Shown piece after piece: positions 1 through 12,039 of a stretch of DNA of 64,000 nucleotides. The stretch comes from Atrichornis clamosus (lineage: Eukaryota; Chordata; Aves; Passeriformes; Menuridae). The stretch spans positions 62,001-126,000 of the forward strand of contig WBMZ01003057.1 of NCBI GenBank assembly GCA_013400975.1, read 5' to 3'. The position numbers and the translations under genes are program-made. The notes under the pieces are model-generated. The model was not told the DNA's origin. It saw only the letters and a program-made list of their open reading frames with translations, and did not search any database. How positions within the stretch are numbered: position 1 is the stretch's first letter; every line of letters begins with the position of its first letter.

Positions 1-1039
1 GGCTTCCTGAAGGCGGATCCATGCCGTGCCCCTTCCCACAGCTGCTGAGAATCTTTGTGGATGCCGTGGCCAGCAGCTGCAATCTCAGCCTTCCACAGAC
101 TTCCCGCTGACCGTGCCCCTGGCCGCTCTAGGAAGCACCCCGAGCCCTCCATTGCGCACAGGGAAACCAGGGCTGGGCTACAGCTCAGGACCACCTATTT
201 ATCAGCTTTTAATGTTTCAACACAAGTGATTTACAGTCTTTCCTTTTCCACGATCTGCCATCGACCAAATGACCTCCAGACATGAGGTGTTTCCTCTCCA
301 ACAGGGCTTTATCCTGCAGGAAAGGCGCAAGATGGTGGAACCCTTCACTGGGAATTATACTGTTCATTTTCACAGGGAAAGGTTTAGAGGGCAAAGAGAA
401 AAGGTCACTGTAGGACTTTGGCAAGTAGCAGCATGAAAATTAGTAGAATTCAACTTTTTTTTGTCCCCTCTCCTTGGAAGAAAAAATCAGGGATCTGGTA
501 TTATCTCTGAACTCTGAGGCAAGCTGGGCTGCAAGCCTTTTACACAGTGTTAATTCAAACTGCATCATTTTTTGTTGAATTCAGTATTATGCTGAGTTTG
601 CAGAACCTTATTCATGGAAATCATTGCTACACACTTGGTATTTCTTCAAACTGAAGAGAGAATGTCTTAGCAAGCCTTTCTCTGGCTCAAAAGAACATGC
701 TGTGCATTTGTTTGCATATAGGTCACCATGCTGCCAGAAAAAGCCTCTCTGAAACAAAAGTTTCCAGAAACTGGCACATACTATTGTGGGCAAGGAAAGC
801 ACCATTGAAACCTAGCCAAAAAAAGTTGCTGGTAAAGGCCAGCAACTACAGTGAAGTGAACTTAAATGTTGCTTACATGTTCCTTCCACAGTGATGGGTG
901 GAAGATCCCACCAAACCCTTCTGGCTTGGGAATCATGGAAGAGGTATACGAAACCTCAGGAGACCAAAAATGTTGCTCATGGAACATCCGAATCAATCTG
1001 GTTTGCAGCATGTTGTCTGTACTAGCTGGCGCTCATCCA
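1..1039. other. noncoding stretch, nothing recognised
   Basis: Mixed-composition sequence with only short unrelated open frames on both strands. I see no repeat, splice-bounded exon or RNA gene in it. The right edge runs into a degraded CR1 element whose exact start cannot be fixed by eye. Confidence 0.55.
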
Positions 1040-1860
1040 AAACTCTCCAGGAACTCATAAACACAATGACTGAGCTGCTACCAAAAATACATCACCTATC
1101 ACAAAAAAACAGCTCCAGCCTCACAAGACTGGAGCACAGGCAACGTGGTGTCTGTTTTTAAAGGGAAACATGAGGGGATAGAAAATCTTATCAAGACAGA
1201 CCAGAAAGGCCTGTATCAGAACTGGGCTAATTATGTGAAAAGGTAAATCTCTATCATGGCAGAGCTACAGAGCACTTAACCAGGCAAATTATCATCGTGA
1301 CAAAGCAGCATGGCTTCTGCCAGGGGAAGTCATGTCTCTGATGGGCTCTATTAGAATTCCTGAAGTGTGTCAAATTAGAAGTGAAGAACATTGGTACGTG
1401 TAATTAGTGCTGACTTTCAGAAATCCTTTGACAAAACCTTTACAAATGGGTGTTAGAGAAACTCAGTTGTCATTAGGTGAGAAGTTGCATCAGACTGGAA
1501 ATCACTTAGGATAAACTGTATTCAACAAAGGAGGAATGCAGGGGCAATTTCCAGCAGGTTAGCAGTGAAATTTCTCCAGAAACTGGCTCACATCTGCCGA
1601 TGGTCATGCTGTGCAACACGCCCGAGTTCCTCTGATCTCGGGAGCTACAGCAAGGCTGGGCACACTTAGGGCACACTGTTGGATGGCAGGTTGCCTGGAT
1701 GTACATACAGGGTCCTCAGAGAGTCTGCCACTCCAGCGAGGTCATCGAGAAGACCGAGCCAGACTCGGGGAACTATTTGAAACAACAGAGGTTTAGACCA
1801 GACATAAGGAAAAACTGAGGAACAGGTTGCCTGGAGAGGCTGTGATTCCTGACCATTGAA
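1040..1860 (+). mobile_element. ancient degraded CR1 LINE with reverse-transcriptase remnants
   Basis: Three translated islands follow the order of the CR1 ORF2 reverse-transcriptase domain on the plus strand. Bases 1130-1168 read WSTGNVVSVFKGK, matching the family's W-K-x-A-N-V-V-P-V-F-K-K region. Bases 1300-1338 read TKQHGFCQGKSCL, matching the K-H-G-F-x-x-G-K-S-C-L block. Bases 1412-1441 read DFQKSFDKTF, matching the D-F-x-K-A-F-D-x-V block. The islands lie in different frames with stops between them, so the copy has frameshifts and is dead. Around 1785-1850, words such as aggtttagaccagacataag and gaacaggttgcctggagagg resemble the end of CR1 ORF2 before the 3' tail. The strong decay suggests an old insertion. 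The edges are approximate, and the segment 1450-1780 is aligned only by position. Confidence 0.7.
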
Positions 1861-3359
1861 ATGAACTAAAATACCCTGTTCTCGTAGCAAGATGCTTGTT
1901 TTGTTTTCCTTGAGAGGTTTCACAGCCACTGCAATAAACCATATGTACAATGGACCACTGCTCACGTTACTGGGCAAAGGACTCACAGCATATGTAAAAG
2001 GGTTAGAAAAATATCCAGGGCTACATTACTGAGATACAAGTTTACATGGGATGAATATTTACATGCTCCAGCACAGTGCCCAACAACAAATGTGCCCGTA
2101 TTATCCATCTTTCCTGACCTACTAACCACTGCCTCAGAAACGAAGCATTTGATGGACGTCAACGCAGATGAAAACCCCAATCTACTGCCTGCTAGGCCTC
2201 CTCACCCGGTGTCCCCAGCTGCAAGAGACAGTGACGGACATGCTGCCCAGTGCTCTCCACTCTCGAACAGGAACTGAAGTTGTGTGGGACCAAGTTGTTG
2301 AAGGCAAGCAGTAGAAGACATCTGTCCCGAGACTACATGTGGTGGGTGTCACGGACACCAGGGACTCCTGCTCCCACTGGCTCCAGCAGAGCAGCCAGTT
2401 TAGGACATGAGAAGCCATATGATGTTAAGTTCAACTCATAAAAGGCGCATAAACTGCAGCAGAAGCGTCTCTGTAGTCTGTCCATGGCAAAACACCAGTG
2501 AGGAAGGGAATGAGGGAAAAGAAGAACTTAAAGGCACCATCTCATCCCATGAAACAAAAACTCACACATACCCCAGGAGGTGTAAACAGGACATCCGATG
2601 TACAACAGCGCTCAACAGCTTCACTGTGAAGGCCTAAAAAGGTTTATCAGTATCTCCTCATTATGCCTGTAATGCTACATTTTAGAACAGACGCCAACAG
2701 ATAACACTGTAATTCCTCATTTAGGAATTGCAGTACCTGACCTGGTGTAAAATGAACCACAGGTTTTGCGTGGAAGCATACCTGGAAATCACATTTTATA
2801 TCCTGCTATGCAAGGTGACTCCCAACTCTGATTGTGTTAAGAGATGATCAATACTGATTGGGGGGTATTTTTAGTTCCAGTTCGCATTCTCTCAATCAGC
2901 TCTACTAACAGTAAAAGAAAGAATCTTAGGAACAGTTTGAAGTGGCCAGCTTGAATGCACTTAAGGCTCTTTGGTCAGCAGTAGCTGGAGTCTGCACCAC
3001 AGATTTGCACACAAACATCTCACAGTATTTCTGTTCAACAGGATGCAGGCAGAGAATGTGAAAAAATGCTTTCTTTGTTCCGACATTTTCTATTATTTTT
3101 TCCTCCTAACAATTTAGCAAAAGGTACTCATAAAAAAATGGGGAGAATGATGATAAAATAATGAAAAAAGTTGAGAGCAACTTATACTTCTGACAAATGG
3201 CAGCAGAAGCACATCAGACTTGACAGTTTTTAGGGATAAACATGCATGGTTTTTAAGTGGCAAGTGGGAGGAAAATAATTTTCCAGGCTTCCTTCCCCAT
3301 CTCCTAATATTTTTTCTATGAAAGACTCGTTCTGTGTAATCAACACGTTGTTTTTAAAG
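1861..3359. other. noncoding stretch, nothing recognised
   Basis: No family-level similarity in any open frame and no dispersed repeat recognised. Base composition drifts to AT-rich toward the right edge, where it joins the TAAT-rich block. Confidence 0.5.
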
Positions 3360-3960
3360 AAAGTTATCAATAACTGACACTTCAGAGCTCCTAAAATGAC
3401 CATCCTTATAATTGGTTATTACAATCTCTCAATTATAGCTATAACAACAAAGGATATGATTATATTGTCACTGCTTTCCTTTAAAAAGAAACTATTGAAA
3501 GGCCTAATGATTAATTCACCATTTTTGAGAGCTCATTGTAATGACAGCAGACTATATACAAAGGTCTCTTCAGTGAGCCCATTATTCAATTAATAAATGC
3601 TGAATACCGAGCAGTCATAGTCATATGAAACTCCCAAGAATTGTGTGAATTTTTAACCAATTAATTATCAATTACAACATCATAAAACACCAGCACAAAA
3701 ATAGAAACAATGAAATTTAATTATAGATTATTCTTCTTAGTTGCTGCAAATACTATACAAGACTGATTTTGATTAATAATTCATACAGCAATAAAGTATC
3801 AGGAAAGATAATTATACTGTGCCACAATTCTCACACTGATTTCTGTAATTACAGATTACAACAGTGTTAGCAATTTAAAAAGGTTAGGGAGCAGTAGTAA
3901 TTTGCTATGTCATCCTCAGCAATATTAATGTCTTCTTCTCTGAGCACCCCAGATAATTGA
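3360..3960. promoter_or_regulatory. AT-rich TAAT-motif block, candidate conserved noncoding element
   Basis: About 600 bases free of recognisable repeats and dense in homeodomain-core TAAT/ATTA words. Examples are aatgattaattcacc near 3506, attcaattaataaatg near 3584, ccaattaattatcaattac near 3657 and ttgattaataattcat near 3769. Such AT-rich, repeat-free blocks in gene deserts are often conserved enhancers, but TAAT words are also expected in AT-rich DNA. No cross-species alignment was available, so the regulatory call is inference. Confidence 0.3.
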
Positions 3961-5452
3961 AAATAAGACTCGTGGGCTGGCAGGCTACACGGACTTGCCT
4001 CCTGCCAAACATATTGTGGGTGCCAGGGCCATTAGCAAGATTATCTTAAGAAATGAGCTTTTCACATTGTTCAAGTAGCTTTTGCTATAAAGCAGAAGGT
4101 ACGTGGACAAGTGGAAGACACCGTAGAGCATTCCTGGCTAGCAGCTGCAGACGTGTTGCTGCTGATAGCGATGGCTGGTGCTTCTGACCCTACTGCCTCG
4201 AAGCACGACCTTCACTGGACTGTGAGTGGGAAGGGGGACAGCCAGGAGAAATCTGAGGGAGGATTTAATCACAGGCCTTCTAGAGAGGCAGGTCTGGTTG
4301 GGCTGCAGCAGGGCCCTGCAGACATCTGCTAACACCTCCTAAAGGCAAGAATTCCTGTTGCTGAGGAGGTCGCATGGCTCCAACACACTGAGTGTCCACA
4401 GCCCAGGGAGCACCCTTGGAACTGCTGAACAGCTGCATGCGGTTCAAGGGCCACAAACTGGTTCCCCATGAGCTACACCACAGGCAGCGAGCAGAAGCAT
4501 CAGTGTCTGGGCCATGAGCCCCATTTCTGTATGGCAAGCTTCATGTGCTTTCCAAAAAGAGATAGGAATACTGGAAATTCCTTCCTTAGCTAAACGGACA
4601 GGAACAGAGATGTGTCCTAGAGACTGTGGAATGGCTGTTTTTGAACAGCTCATGTGTTGTCATGGCACAGAGGCTTTGATGTAGAAAGTAAGTCCCACTG
4701 CAAGGTCACTCACTGGTTTTGTTATACTGGACTAAGACCCTACAGCACAACTGGATAGATATTAGGAAAAAAAAAAAAAAAAAAAAAAAAGAGGGACTCT
4801 GATCCTGCAGACCTTTAAACAGAACTGCTGAATATAACTTTCATCTGTAGCATTTTGGCTACTTAAAATGATTTTGCTATTGGCAGAATGCACACATGAG
4901 CAGAAATGTACCGCAGCTTCATTTCTACAATGAATCTTTTTTTTCTTTAAGTACTGTCAGGACGCCTGCAGACTTCATGATGAATGTTTATTTAAACCCC
5001 AGGTGTCTACTCTAAAGAAATTGTGCTTCAGGTTGTTCAGAGATTGGTACCATAAGGAGGCAGGGATTCCCAGTGGAGGTTGCTTTGAAGAGTCCAAACA
5101 GATTTATGTTCCACATACAGATAAAACCTATTTCTTGACTTCAGAGTTGTTATTGTTGAGAGAGTAACCCAGATGAACAAGGTAATGAGAGCTTGCATTC
5201 TTTAGGGACTTCAGTCAACATGCAAATAATGTTTACACACAGTACATGTACTGACATATACATTCTATACAGGCCTACTGGGCTAAGCATACACATGTAT
5301 CTTTTTATGACTCAGTAAAAATTATATAATTATACTACTAATTTTCCTACACTCAGTGACTCAGGCTTAGTTTAACATGCATTTTCAACGTTCTGTAAAT
5401 AAACTGATGATGCCCTCAGGAGAGAGGCAGGGTAGACGGGTGGGGAAATGCA
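3961..5452. other. noncoding stretch, nothing recognised apart from an A-tract
   Basis: No gene or dispersed repeat recognised. The only notable feature is the pure A-run annotated separately. The stretch ends at a short CR1 fragment. Confidence 0.5.
4767..4790. repeat. pure A24 homopolymer
   Basis: Twenty-four uninterrupted A bases follow tggatagatattagg. That flank is close to the CR1 word tggatattagg followed by several As, so the tract may be an expansion of the short A-run in a lost CR1 body. Alternatively it could be a retroposition tail. I found no matching target-site duplication on the two sides and no recognisable parent sequence upstream. Confidence 0.85.
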
Positions 5453-5549
5453 GAATCACAGAATGCCTTGGGTTGGAAGTGATCTTAAAAATCATCTAGC
5501 TCCAATCCCCCTGCCGTGGGCAGGGACACCTTCCACATAGACCAGGTAG
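5453..5549 (-). mobile_element. CR1 LINE 3'-end fragment
   Basis: The plus strand reads as the reverse complement of a CR1 3' end: atcacagaatgccttgggtt, then ggaagtgatcttaaaaatca, then the ccccctgccgtgggcaggga block and accaggt. This is the standard avian CR1 tail with the insertion on the minus strand. Only about 95 bases remain, so the copy is strongly 5'-truncated, the usual outcome of CR1 target-primed reverse transcription. Its better match to the consensus suggests it is younger than the relics at 1.0 and 8.4 kb. Confidence 0.93.
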
Positions 5550-8379
5550 GAAAACAGGAGAAACAACAGAGAAACTGTCCTCTATCCTTATTTCTCAGAA
5601 GCTACTCAACTGACATATACGAACATGGAAAGTAAGAAACCAAACTCTTTCCTGATAGAATCTCTTCTCGTGGCTTTCACATTGCCCTTTACAGTAGTAG
5701 GCTACAGTGAAGGGGACCGGAACCAAGTCTGCTACTCAAAATAGCTTATTCAAAGCAGAATGGGGAATGCCCAACACTGAAACGCTGCCAGGAAACCGCC
5801 AAGCACAACAAACAGCATATTATGTTTTTCTGAAGCAGTCAATGGCTTCAGAACCTTGGGGAAAAGACATAACCTTTTGGATTGTTCTTGGGTGAGTTGA
5901 ATTGCCAGATTAAAGAATCTGAGAGGGAAAAATGAAGCAGTGATTTGTTTTTATTTTGCCTTCCAGCTTGGTGAGCTCTCTGAAAAAGTTTAAGGTCTCC
6001 ACACAAATGGGGACTGGAAATTTTGGCAAAGGCCCACCGCTTTCCTTGCTTTAAATGAGCATTTTGGGGTTTTGCTTGAGGAGTGATACAGTGTTATGGC
6101 TTCCCCCTTTTCCCTCAACATTTAAATAGTGTACGTGTACCTCTCTGGCATGTGTGTATGTGTATGTATACATGTATAACCTGCACTGCAGTAATGCCAT
6201 CTGAAGTGATGGAATTTTTGAAGTACAAATGGTTTGTCAAATATCCAGATCACTTGCTCAATACCTCAGGATAGCAAAGAAGGTGCCTCTCGATTTGAAA
6301 TCTCTTTTGTTAATATGACTATGAGAACATAGGCCAGGCTGGTATTGACCTAATGCCACCAATGTTTGGAAGTTACAGATTATGAACAACAGCACTGTGC
6401 ATCTCCTTTTAGCAGCCTTTTCATGTCAAAGAGTATGCTAACAAGTTATCTGAATAAAAGCTATTAATTTCCCTTATGTTTTATTCTCAACTTTAAAGCT
6501 CCAGTGGAATTCAGTGCTGATACTCCGTAGCTGAAACTTTAGTTGCTATCAAGTGAGCACTGTTTTCACTTTTTAAAAAGAAGGAAAAAACCCCCACAAA
6601 AATAAACAAAAAATGCAAACAAAAAAGTCCTCTCTCAAAATGGCATCTCTTGGTTAATCTTTTTTTCACTAAGATCTGCTAACTATTGCTTTTCCAGCCC
6701 ACCTGCATAACTGGTGGAAGCAGTTCTATCTGCTTGAGATGAAAGGCTACGGGCAAAACCACTGTGAACATCTTTGACTACACAAATTGCAGAGGCTGCG
6801 AAAGCAACCAAATCCCATTTTCTCCTGTCATACTATATAGTTGTTATGGGAAAAATCTGCTCTCTTTGTTTTACCCACCTAAAATGCAAGCTTTTCATCT
6901 TTGCTGCAAGTTAGCAGGTGGTCAAAACATCCTTCATCTTTGCTGGGGACACAAACTGGCATGTCCTTTGGAATGTGTCTGTTGTGATTAATGTGTGAAG
7001 AGCAGGGACACATGCAGTAGGTCACTGGGTTAAATTTGGGACAGACTTTTGTAGGGTATAACTTCACACCTTCTGCTCTTGGGAAAGAATACAGGTGTTG
7101 CCTTCTCCTTGGAGAGTGGGCCACTATCTGTGCAGCATTTTCCACAACCAAAGGGATACTAACAGTAGTGTTCTCCTTTGAAAACAGAAGGAAAAATGTT
7201 TCTTTATGGCAAAATCATAGATTTTGACTAATCTATAACTTAGTAGCTAAACAAATAAATAAAGAGATTCTAGTGACTACTGCATTAGGATCCACAGATT
7301 TATACAGCTGAACCTTGGAAGGTGTATCAATACATGCAAAAAACCAATTTTCACACATTTTTCTAATGATCAAATAATCAGAAGGCCACTTAAATGACTG
7401 TTTAGAAACTCTAAGAGCAAGTGCCAAGGGGATACCTGGATTACACCAAGGGATTCTGACTGCCATTTTGATCCTGTAAAGATCTGAGAATTGCATTTTG
7501 TTATCAGAAGGTTTAAGCAGGAGTTGCAAGCCTGCCAACTATTCTCAGTCTGACACATGCCTAGATGCCTATTTAAAGTCCCTTTATCCATGGACTGGCC
7601 CTTATTCTGGAACTTGACTGCCTTTCCTGTTGTAGACAATAAATCATCCCATGGAGAAAGGCGCATGGAAAGCGATCAATTCTGCTGCCAACACCTACCA
7701 GGCTAAAGCTGAGGTAAAGAGAGGATGTGAGACAGAAAAGGGCACTTGGACTAAGTGCAACTGCAGTCTGAAAGAACCCAGAGAGAAAGAAAAGATATAA
7801 TGTATTTGGGTTCTGGCTCTGAGCGTAAGTACAGCAAACATAGCATCAGCATCTGTAGTTTCTTACAGGACTGCAAAGACAGCAGAAGGCAAACACAAGC
7901 TTTCCTTCTCCTGTAAAATCCAGACGAGCTTATGAAATCTTCTTTGCCATGGTAAAGAACGAGGGATTAAAGCTACAAAGACTGCTATAAGAAGAACTTG
8001 GATTTTATCTTTGTTTGAGAACACTTGTATTATTTGTTGAGCTTTTCATGAAGCTTTTTGAAGTTTGTTTCTTTACCCCCACAGAACTACAATGTACTCA
8101 ACATACTTAAAGCTGCAAAAGCCATCAAATCAAATAAAATCAAATAGGAGATTAACATCCAAACCTCAAAACTAAGCCACGTTTTATCCCAGGGAAACAG
8201 AGTGGCTTGATTATTTCTGTTTGAAACTCTGTCATGGGAGTTTTAATCTCAGGGCATTCCTTATATGGTTTACAAATCTGAAAGGCTGAAAGGACCACCT
8301 ACTCTGGCCTCCTAAAGGCAAATCAAGCTGCCTTTATCACACAGACTTGCAAACCTGACAGAGCAAAGAAAACCAGCAG
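5550..8379. other. noncoding stretch, nothing recognised
   Basis: Short open frames on both strands (up to about 100 codons) resemble no family I know. A short alternating tg/ta run near 6150-6175 is the only low-complexity element of note. No dispersed repeat recognised. Confidence 0.5.
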
Positions 8380-8850
8380 GTTTTTTTTGACAAGCTCTCT
8401 CTTCAGGTGTTACTGGGATTATCTACACCTTTAGCCTCCAAGTTCTCTCTTGACAGATTCTGAAATAGCTGTTCCACTATTTCATGCTGGACTTATGTCA
8501 AGCTAAACCAGCCATCAGTTCCCCAGGACATCCCTTTTATCTTTTTGAAATATCGGAAATACAGTTGGCAGTCCTCCAATTTTCTGGAATTTCCCATTTC
8601 CCAAGATTTATTATAAATTACCAGCCACTTAACAGAGTTCTTCAAGCACTTCCTCCAAAATTCCTGGACGTAAAAGTTAGTAGGATGTGAGAATGTTTAA
8701 TTTCAACCACTCTTGCCTCTCAGATCCTCCTCTGCTATAAGCAGCAAACTTTCTCTTCTTTCCAGCTCACTGCACAGGTTGGACACATCCTCTTCCACAG
8801 TTTCAAATACAAAAAACACCTGGGGAACTTTTCTGCCTTTTCCATTTTCC
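8380..8850 (-). mobile_element. ancient degraded CR1 LINE, reverse-transcriptase region
   Basis: On the minus strand, bases around 8565 down to 8535 read FPIFQKDKRD. They are followed by LGN-stop-WLV-stop-LDIS down to about 8483, in one frame. This aligns with the CR1 ORF2 block VVPIFKKGKRDDPGNYRPVSLTS, with stops replacing Y and S. The nucleotide word ggtttagcttgacataag is close to the family word encoding the PVSLTS motif. Downstream on the minus strand, taatcccagtaacacctga and gcttgtcaaa match the following S-Q-H-G-F and S-C-Q-T region. Upstream, ggaaaaggcagaaaagttc (about 8842-8824) resembles the linker between endonuclease and reverse transcriptase. Multiple stops and indels show a dead, old copy. 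The edges are approximate. Confidence 0.68.
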
Positions 8851-9420
8851 CTTTTGTGATATTAAATTAATAAATGTTTTATCACGACTTGTATTTCTTC
8901 ATTTAACCAGAATGGTTTCTCATTAGAGTAACTTTTTTGTTATTGATGGCAGCGTAAAATGATAATTTTGAGAGCTGGCAGAATATTCTTCAACAATTCC
9001 CAGTGCGTTCAACGCTTTTTACTTTAAATGCAATGTTATGCCAACACAACAGATTCTAACTTTGGAAAACATCTTTTTCAATTCTGAGTACAGTGCATGC
9101 ATAAATTCATAATCTTCTAGTAGATGATGTACTCTGATTGTACAAGGTCACTGTACAGTATTTGAGACCCCGTGATTCACATTATTTAAGGCTGTCCACA
9201 AATAATACTGTTTGACAAATTGCTTCCCTTCTTGCTTCCTTTTCCCATGCAACCAGTTGCAAACTTGCATTTTCCAGTCCATTTTTAAGAGTATCACTCT
9301 GACTGAAAATCTTCTGGATTCCTGTTCATGTACCACTCTCTCCAACGCTTCTCCCATAATGCTAAGAACTTGGCTAATAAAATGTTAAACAATGTGATTC
9401 TTGTGCCATCCTGATGGTTT
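8851..9420. other. noncoding stretch, nothing recognised
   Basis: AT-rich sequence without a recognisable gene. The left part could still belong to the decayed CR1 on the minus strand, but I cannot align it by eye. Confidence 0.45.
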
Positions 9421-9471
9421 AGACTTACATATGCTGGTTTAGAGTTACACCAGACTTACATAATGCTGGTT
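9421..9471. repeat. short imperfect tandem duplication, period about 31
   Basis: The word agacttacatatgctggtt at 9421 recurs as agacttacataatgctggtt at 9452, with one inserted base. The two copies are separated by tagagttacacc. This looks like a local duplication by replication slippage. Confidence 0.75.
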
Positions 9472-12039
9472 CATGCGGTTGGGTATTCACTGATGACACT
9501 CCCTCCCTCTATGGTTAGTTTACAGACCCTGTTTGCTCATTAGTCTTTAAGGGGAGGGTACTCTTGGTAGAGAAACAGGCCACTGAAACCAGACATTCCC
9601 CACAGTCTCCGCAGACCTCAGCTTGGAGACTCACAGAATTCCAAGCCTTGTCCACCCTCAGCAGCATGGTGAGTGCCACCTGCTGCTACTGTCTCCCTTT
9701 TCTCCCCATTCACAACGGGACAGACACTCCAGGACACCTGGCTGTACTGTATCTGAGGACAACACAAAAGAAATTAGTGAGGTCCTTGTCTGCACAGTGG
9801 CAATCACCATTGCCATACTATTTTCAGGACCATAGCAGGTTTGCTCAGGGCTGTGTTTTGGGCAGCTGTGACCTGTGGAAGCTTTGCCTGGCTGATGAAA
9901 TGTATGCCCATACCTACAGGACAATCTTTAAGAGAGAATTTTTTTTCCCTGAGAAGAAGAAAGTCTGTATGATATTTCTGATGTGAATTGAGAAGCTATA
10001 TTCTCCACAGATCTTGGAGACATGCAATTAAAGACTGTCAAATTTGCATGCACGCAGGATTCAATTGAAGGCTGAGCAGGCGATGTTATAACATTTCTCA
10101 CTTGACTTGACAACCTTATATTCTTTTAACAGCTTTTGTGCATAATTTCCTTGCTTTAAACAAACTGAAGGTGCCATTGTGTAACCTGACCCCTGAGCCC
10201 ACGCGGGTGAGGATGAGGTTAGGAGCCAGGAGACTCCTGCTTCTCTAGCAGAACTGGCTGACCATCACTGGTCTGCAAAATCCCAGCTGAGCAGTCTGCA
10301 ACACTGCACCAAATACAGATAGAGTGAGCAGAACACAGCTCTGCAGGTCCCCCTGTTTTGTTAGAAACCTGATTTTCAAGGAAGAATTAAGCAGAAGCCA
10401 TCAGTTGCCCTGGGCTTTCTTTTCCAAACTTGCTGGCTAGTCAGATGGATTTCCGTGGCAAACAGCAATGGCTGCAGTGCGGCTCCAAAGCCACTCTCCA
10501 GCTGACATCTCATGTCTTTGCTCCACAGCATGAGGGCACCAGAGCTTAAGAAGACCTCAAAAAATATTGAATGTTGGAAAATCAACATACAATCTCAAAT
10601 CTTATTTTCCTTTTTATTTCTCCCTCAGCTGAAACACTTTAGTGGTAGTTTTCCGACTACAGTCTGAGAGAACATCACAGCAAGAAAACTGTGACCTTGT
10701 GCACCTGAAATCGGGAAAACCTACTATGGTTCAAAATAAGGCTTCGTAGAGGGAAATTACAAGATACAAGGCAGACAGTCCTATTTCTGGTGCACACGTA
10801 GAGTGAGAAGCATCAGGAGGTCTTCATGCCACAGGACGTAGCTGGCACATTCCAGCACTTACTTGTGAAGGTGTTGAGTGTCTTTAATCCATGCCCTTTA
10901 ATGAGATTTGAGATCACCTGCAACAAGTGGGATCAAGCCACAAAAGCATGAGGACAAGGAGATTAAACTACAGATTAATTATACAGTATAAACAACGTGA
11001 GATAAAATAAAACTCTTTTTCTCCTTTGGAGATTGGCATGTTTATATATAAAGCAGGGGATCTGTAAAGCTCATTGATTAGTGTTTGAAATGAAAACTAA
11101 TCTAAAAGCATTACTAATTATTAACTGAAATATGTAATACAAACAGTGTGCTAGAAACAATCAATACCTCCCTGTGCTTGCAAACCCCTATAGCAATTTT
11201 TTTGCTAGATGCAGGACCAGCCTAGATGGCAAACTCTAGTGCTTGCCAGGGAGTTTGTCTCATGTAAAAGAGAACAGTCCTCAATGTAAAAACAAGCATG
11301 CTTTTCTCTTACTTCTTCCCCCTCAACTTCTGCCTACCCTAAATGTACCTAACCTATATTGCAGGCTGCAATAAAAGAATAAATAATTTTAAAAATCACT
11401 CCACAAGTCTTTCTAACTAAATCAAGGAACTTTGTTTCTCAGACTGTCATAAGAATGCAAACATTGTTACGCAGGACAAAATCCAGTCTTTTTAGACAAC
11501 CTTGACCATATAGTGACACAGCTTCATGAAAGAAGAGACAATTTTGCACTATCAGACTAAATGAAGATTTTGCCATTAGGACAATTCAGGTCTTGTAGAA
11601 ATAGCCTCAGTTAATTTTTATTTATCAGAGGTCAGGATCAGGTAAGGCCATCTACAGATTCATGCCCTTACCTCAAGAATTTAAAGTGCTAGTAAGACAC
11701 AGTTTGGTTATATGCCCAAAGGAACCATAAAATGCTTTAAATAAATACTTGTTGCTTGGTGAAATACAGGACAGCCACCACTGGATTATCAAGGGCATGA
11801 TGCTTTTCCATTGTAAGACATGTATTATTATCATTGTGTGTTTCTGGAATAGCCCATGTCACCTGGTATGAGCTTTCCAAACATTAAAAAATGACATGAT
11901 CTCTATTAAAAGTCCTTCTATCAAGGAGGAAATGCTCCTTTTACTCTACAAATCAGGTGGCTTGGCATTATTTGTATCCATTATTCCATGCAATTCTCTC
12001 ACCTGAAGTACATACGCACACATTCACTCTTCTCTGTTA
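9472..12039. other. noncoding stretch, nothing recognised
   Basis: Contains a 140-codon open frame at 9564-9986 (plus) that shows no domain or family resemblance and has opposite-strand frames of similar length, so I treat it as chance. The interval 10900-11200 is AT-rich. No dispersed repeat recognised. Confidence 0.5.

Noticed and set aside
4767..4790. A24 tract as the tail of a processed pseudogene
   Set aside because: No recognisable parent transcript upstream and no target-site duplication found.
9564..9986. 140-codon open frame on the plus strand
   Set aside because: No domain or codon-usage signal I can see; competing frames of similar length exist on both strands.
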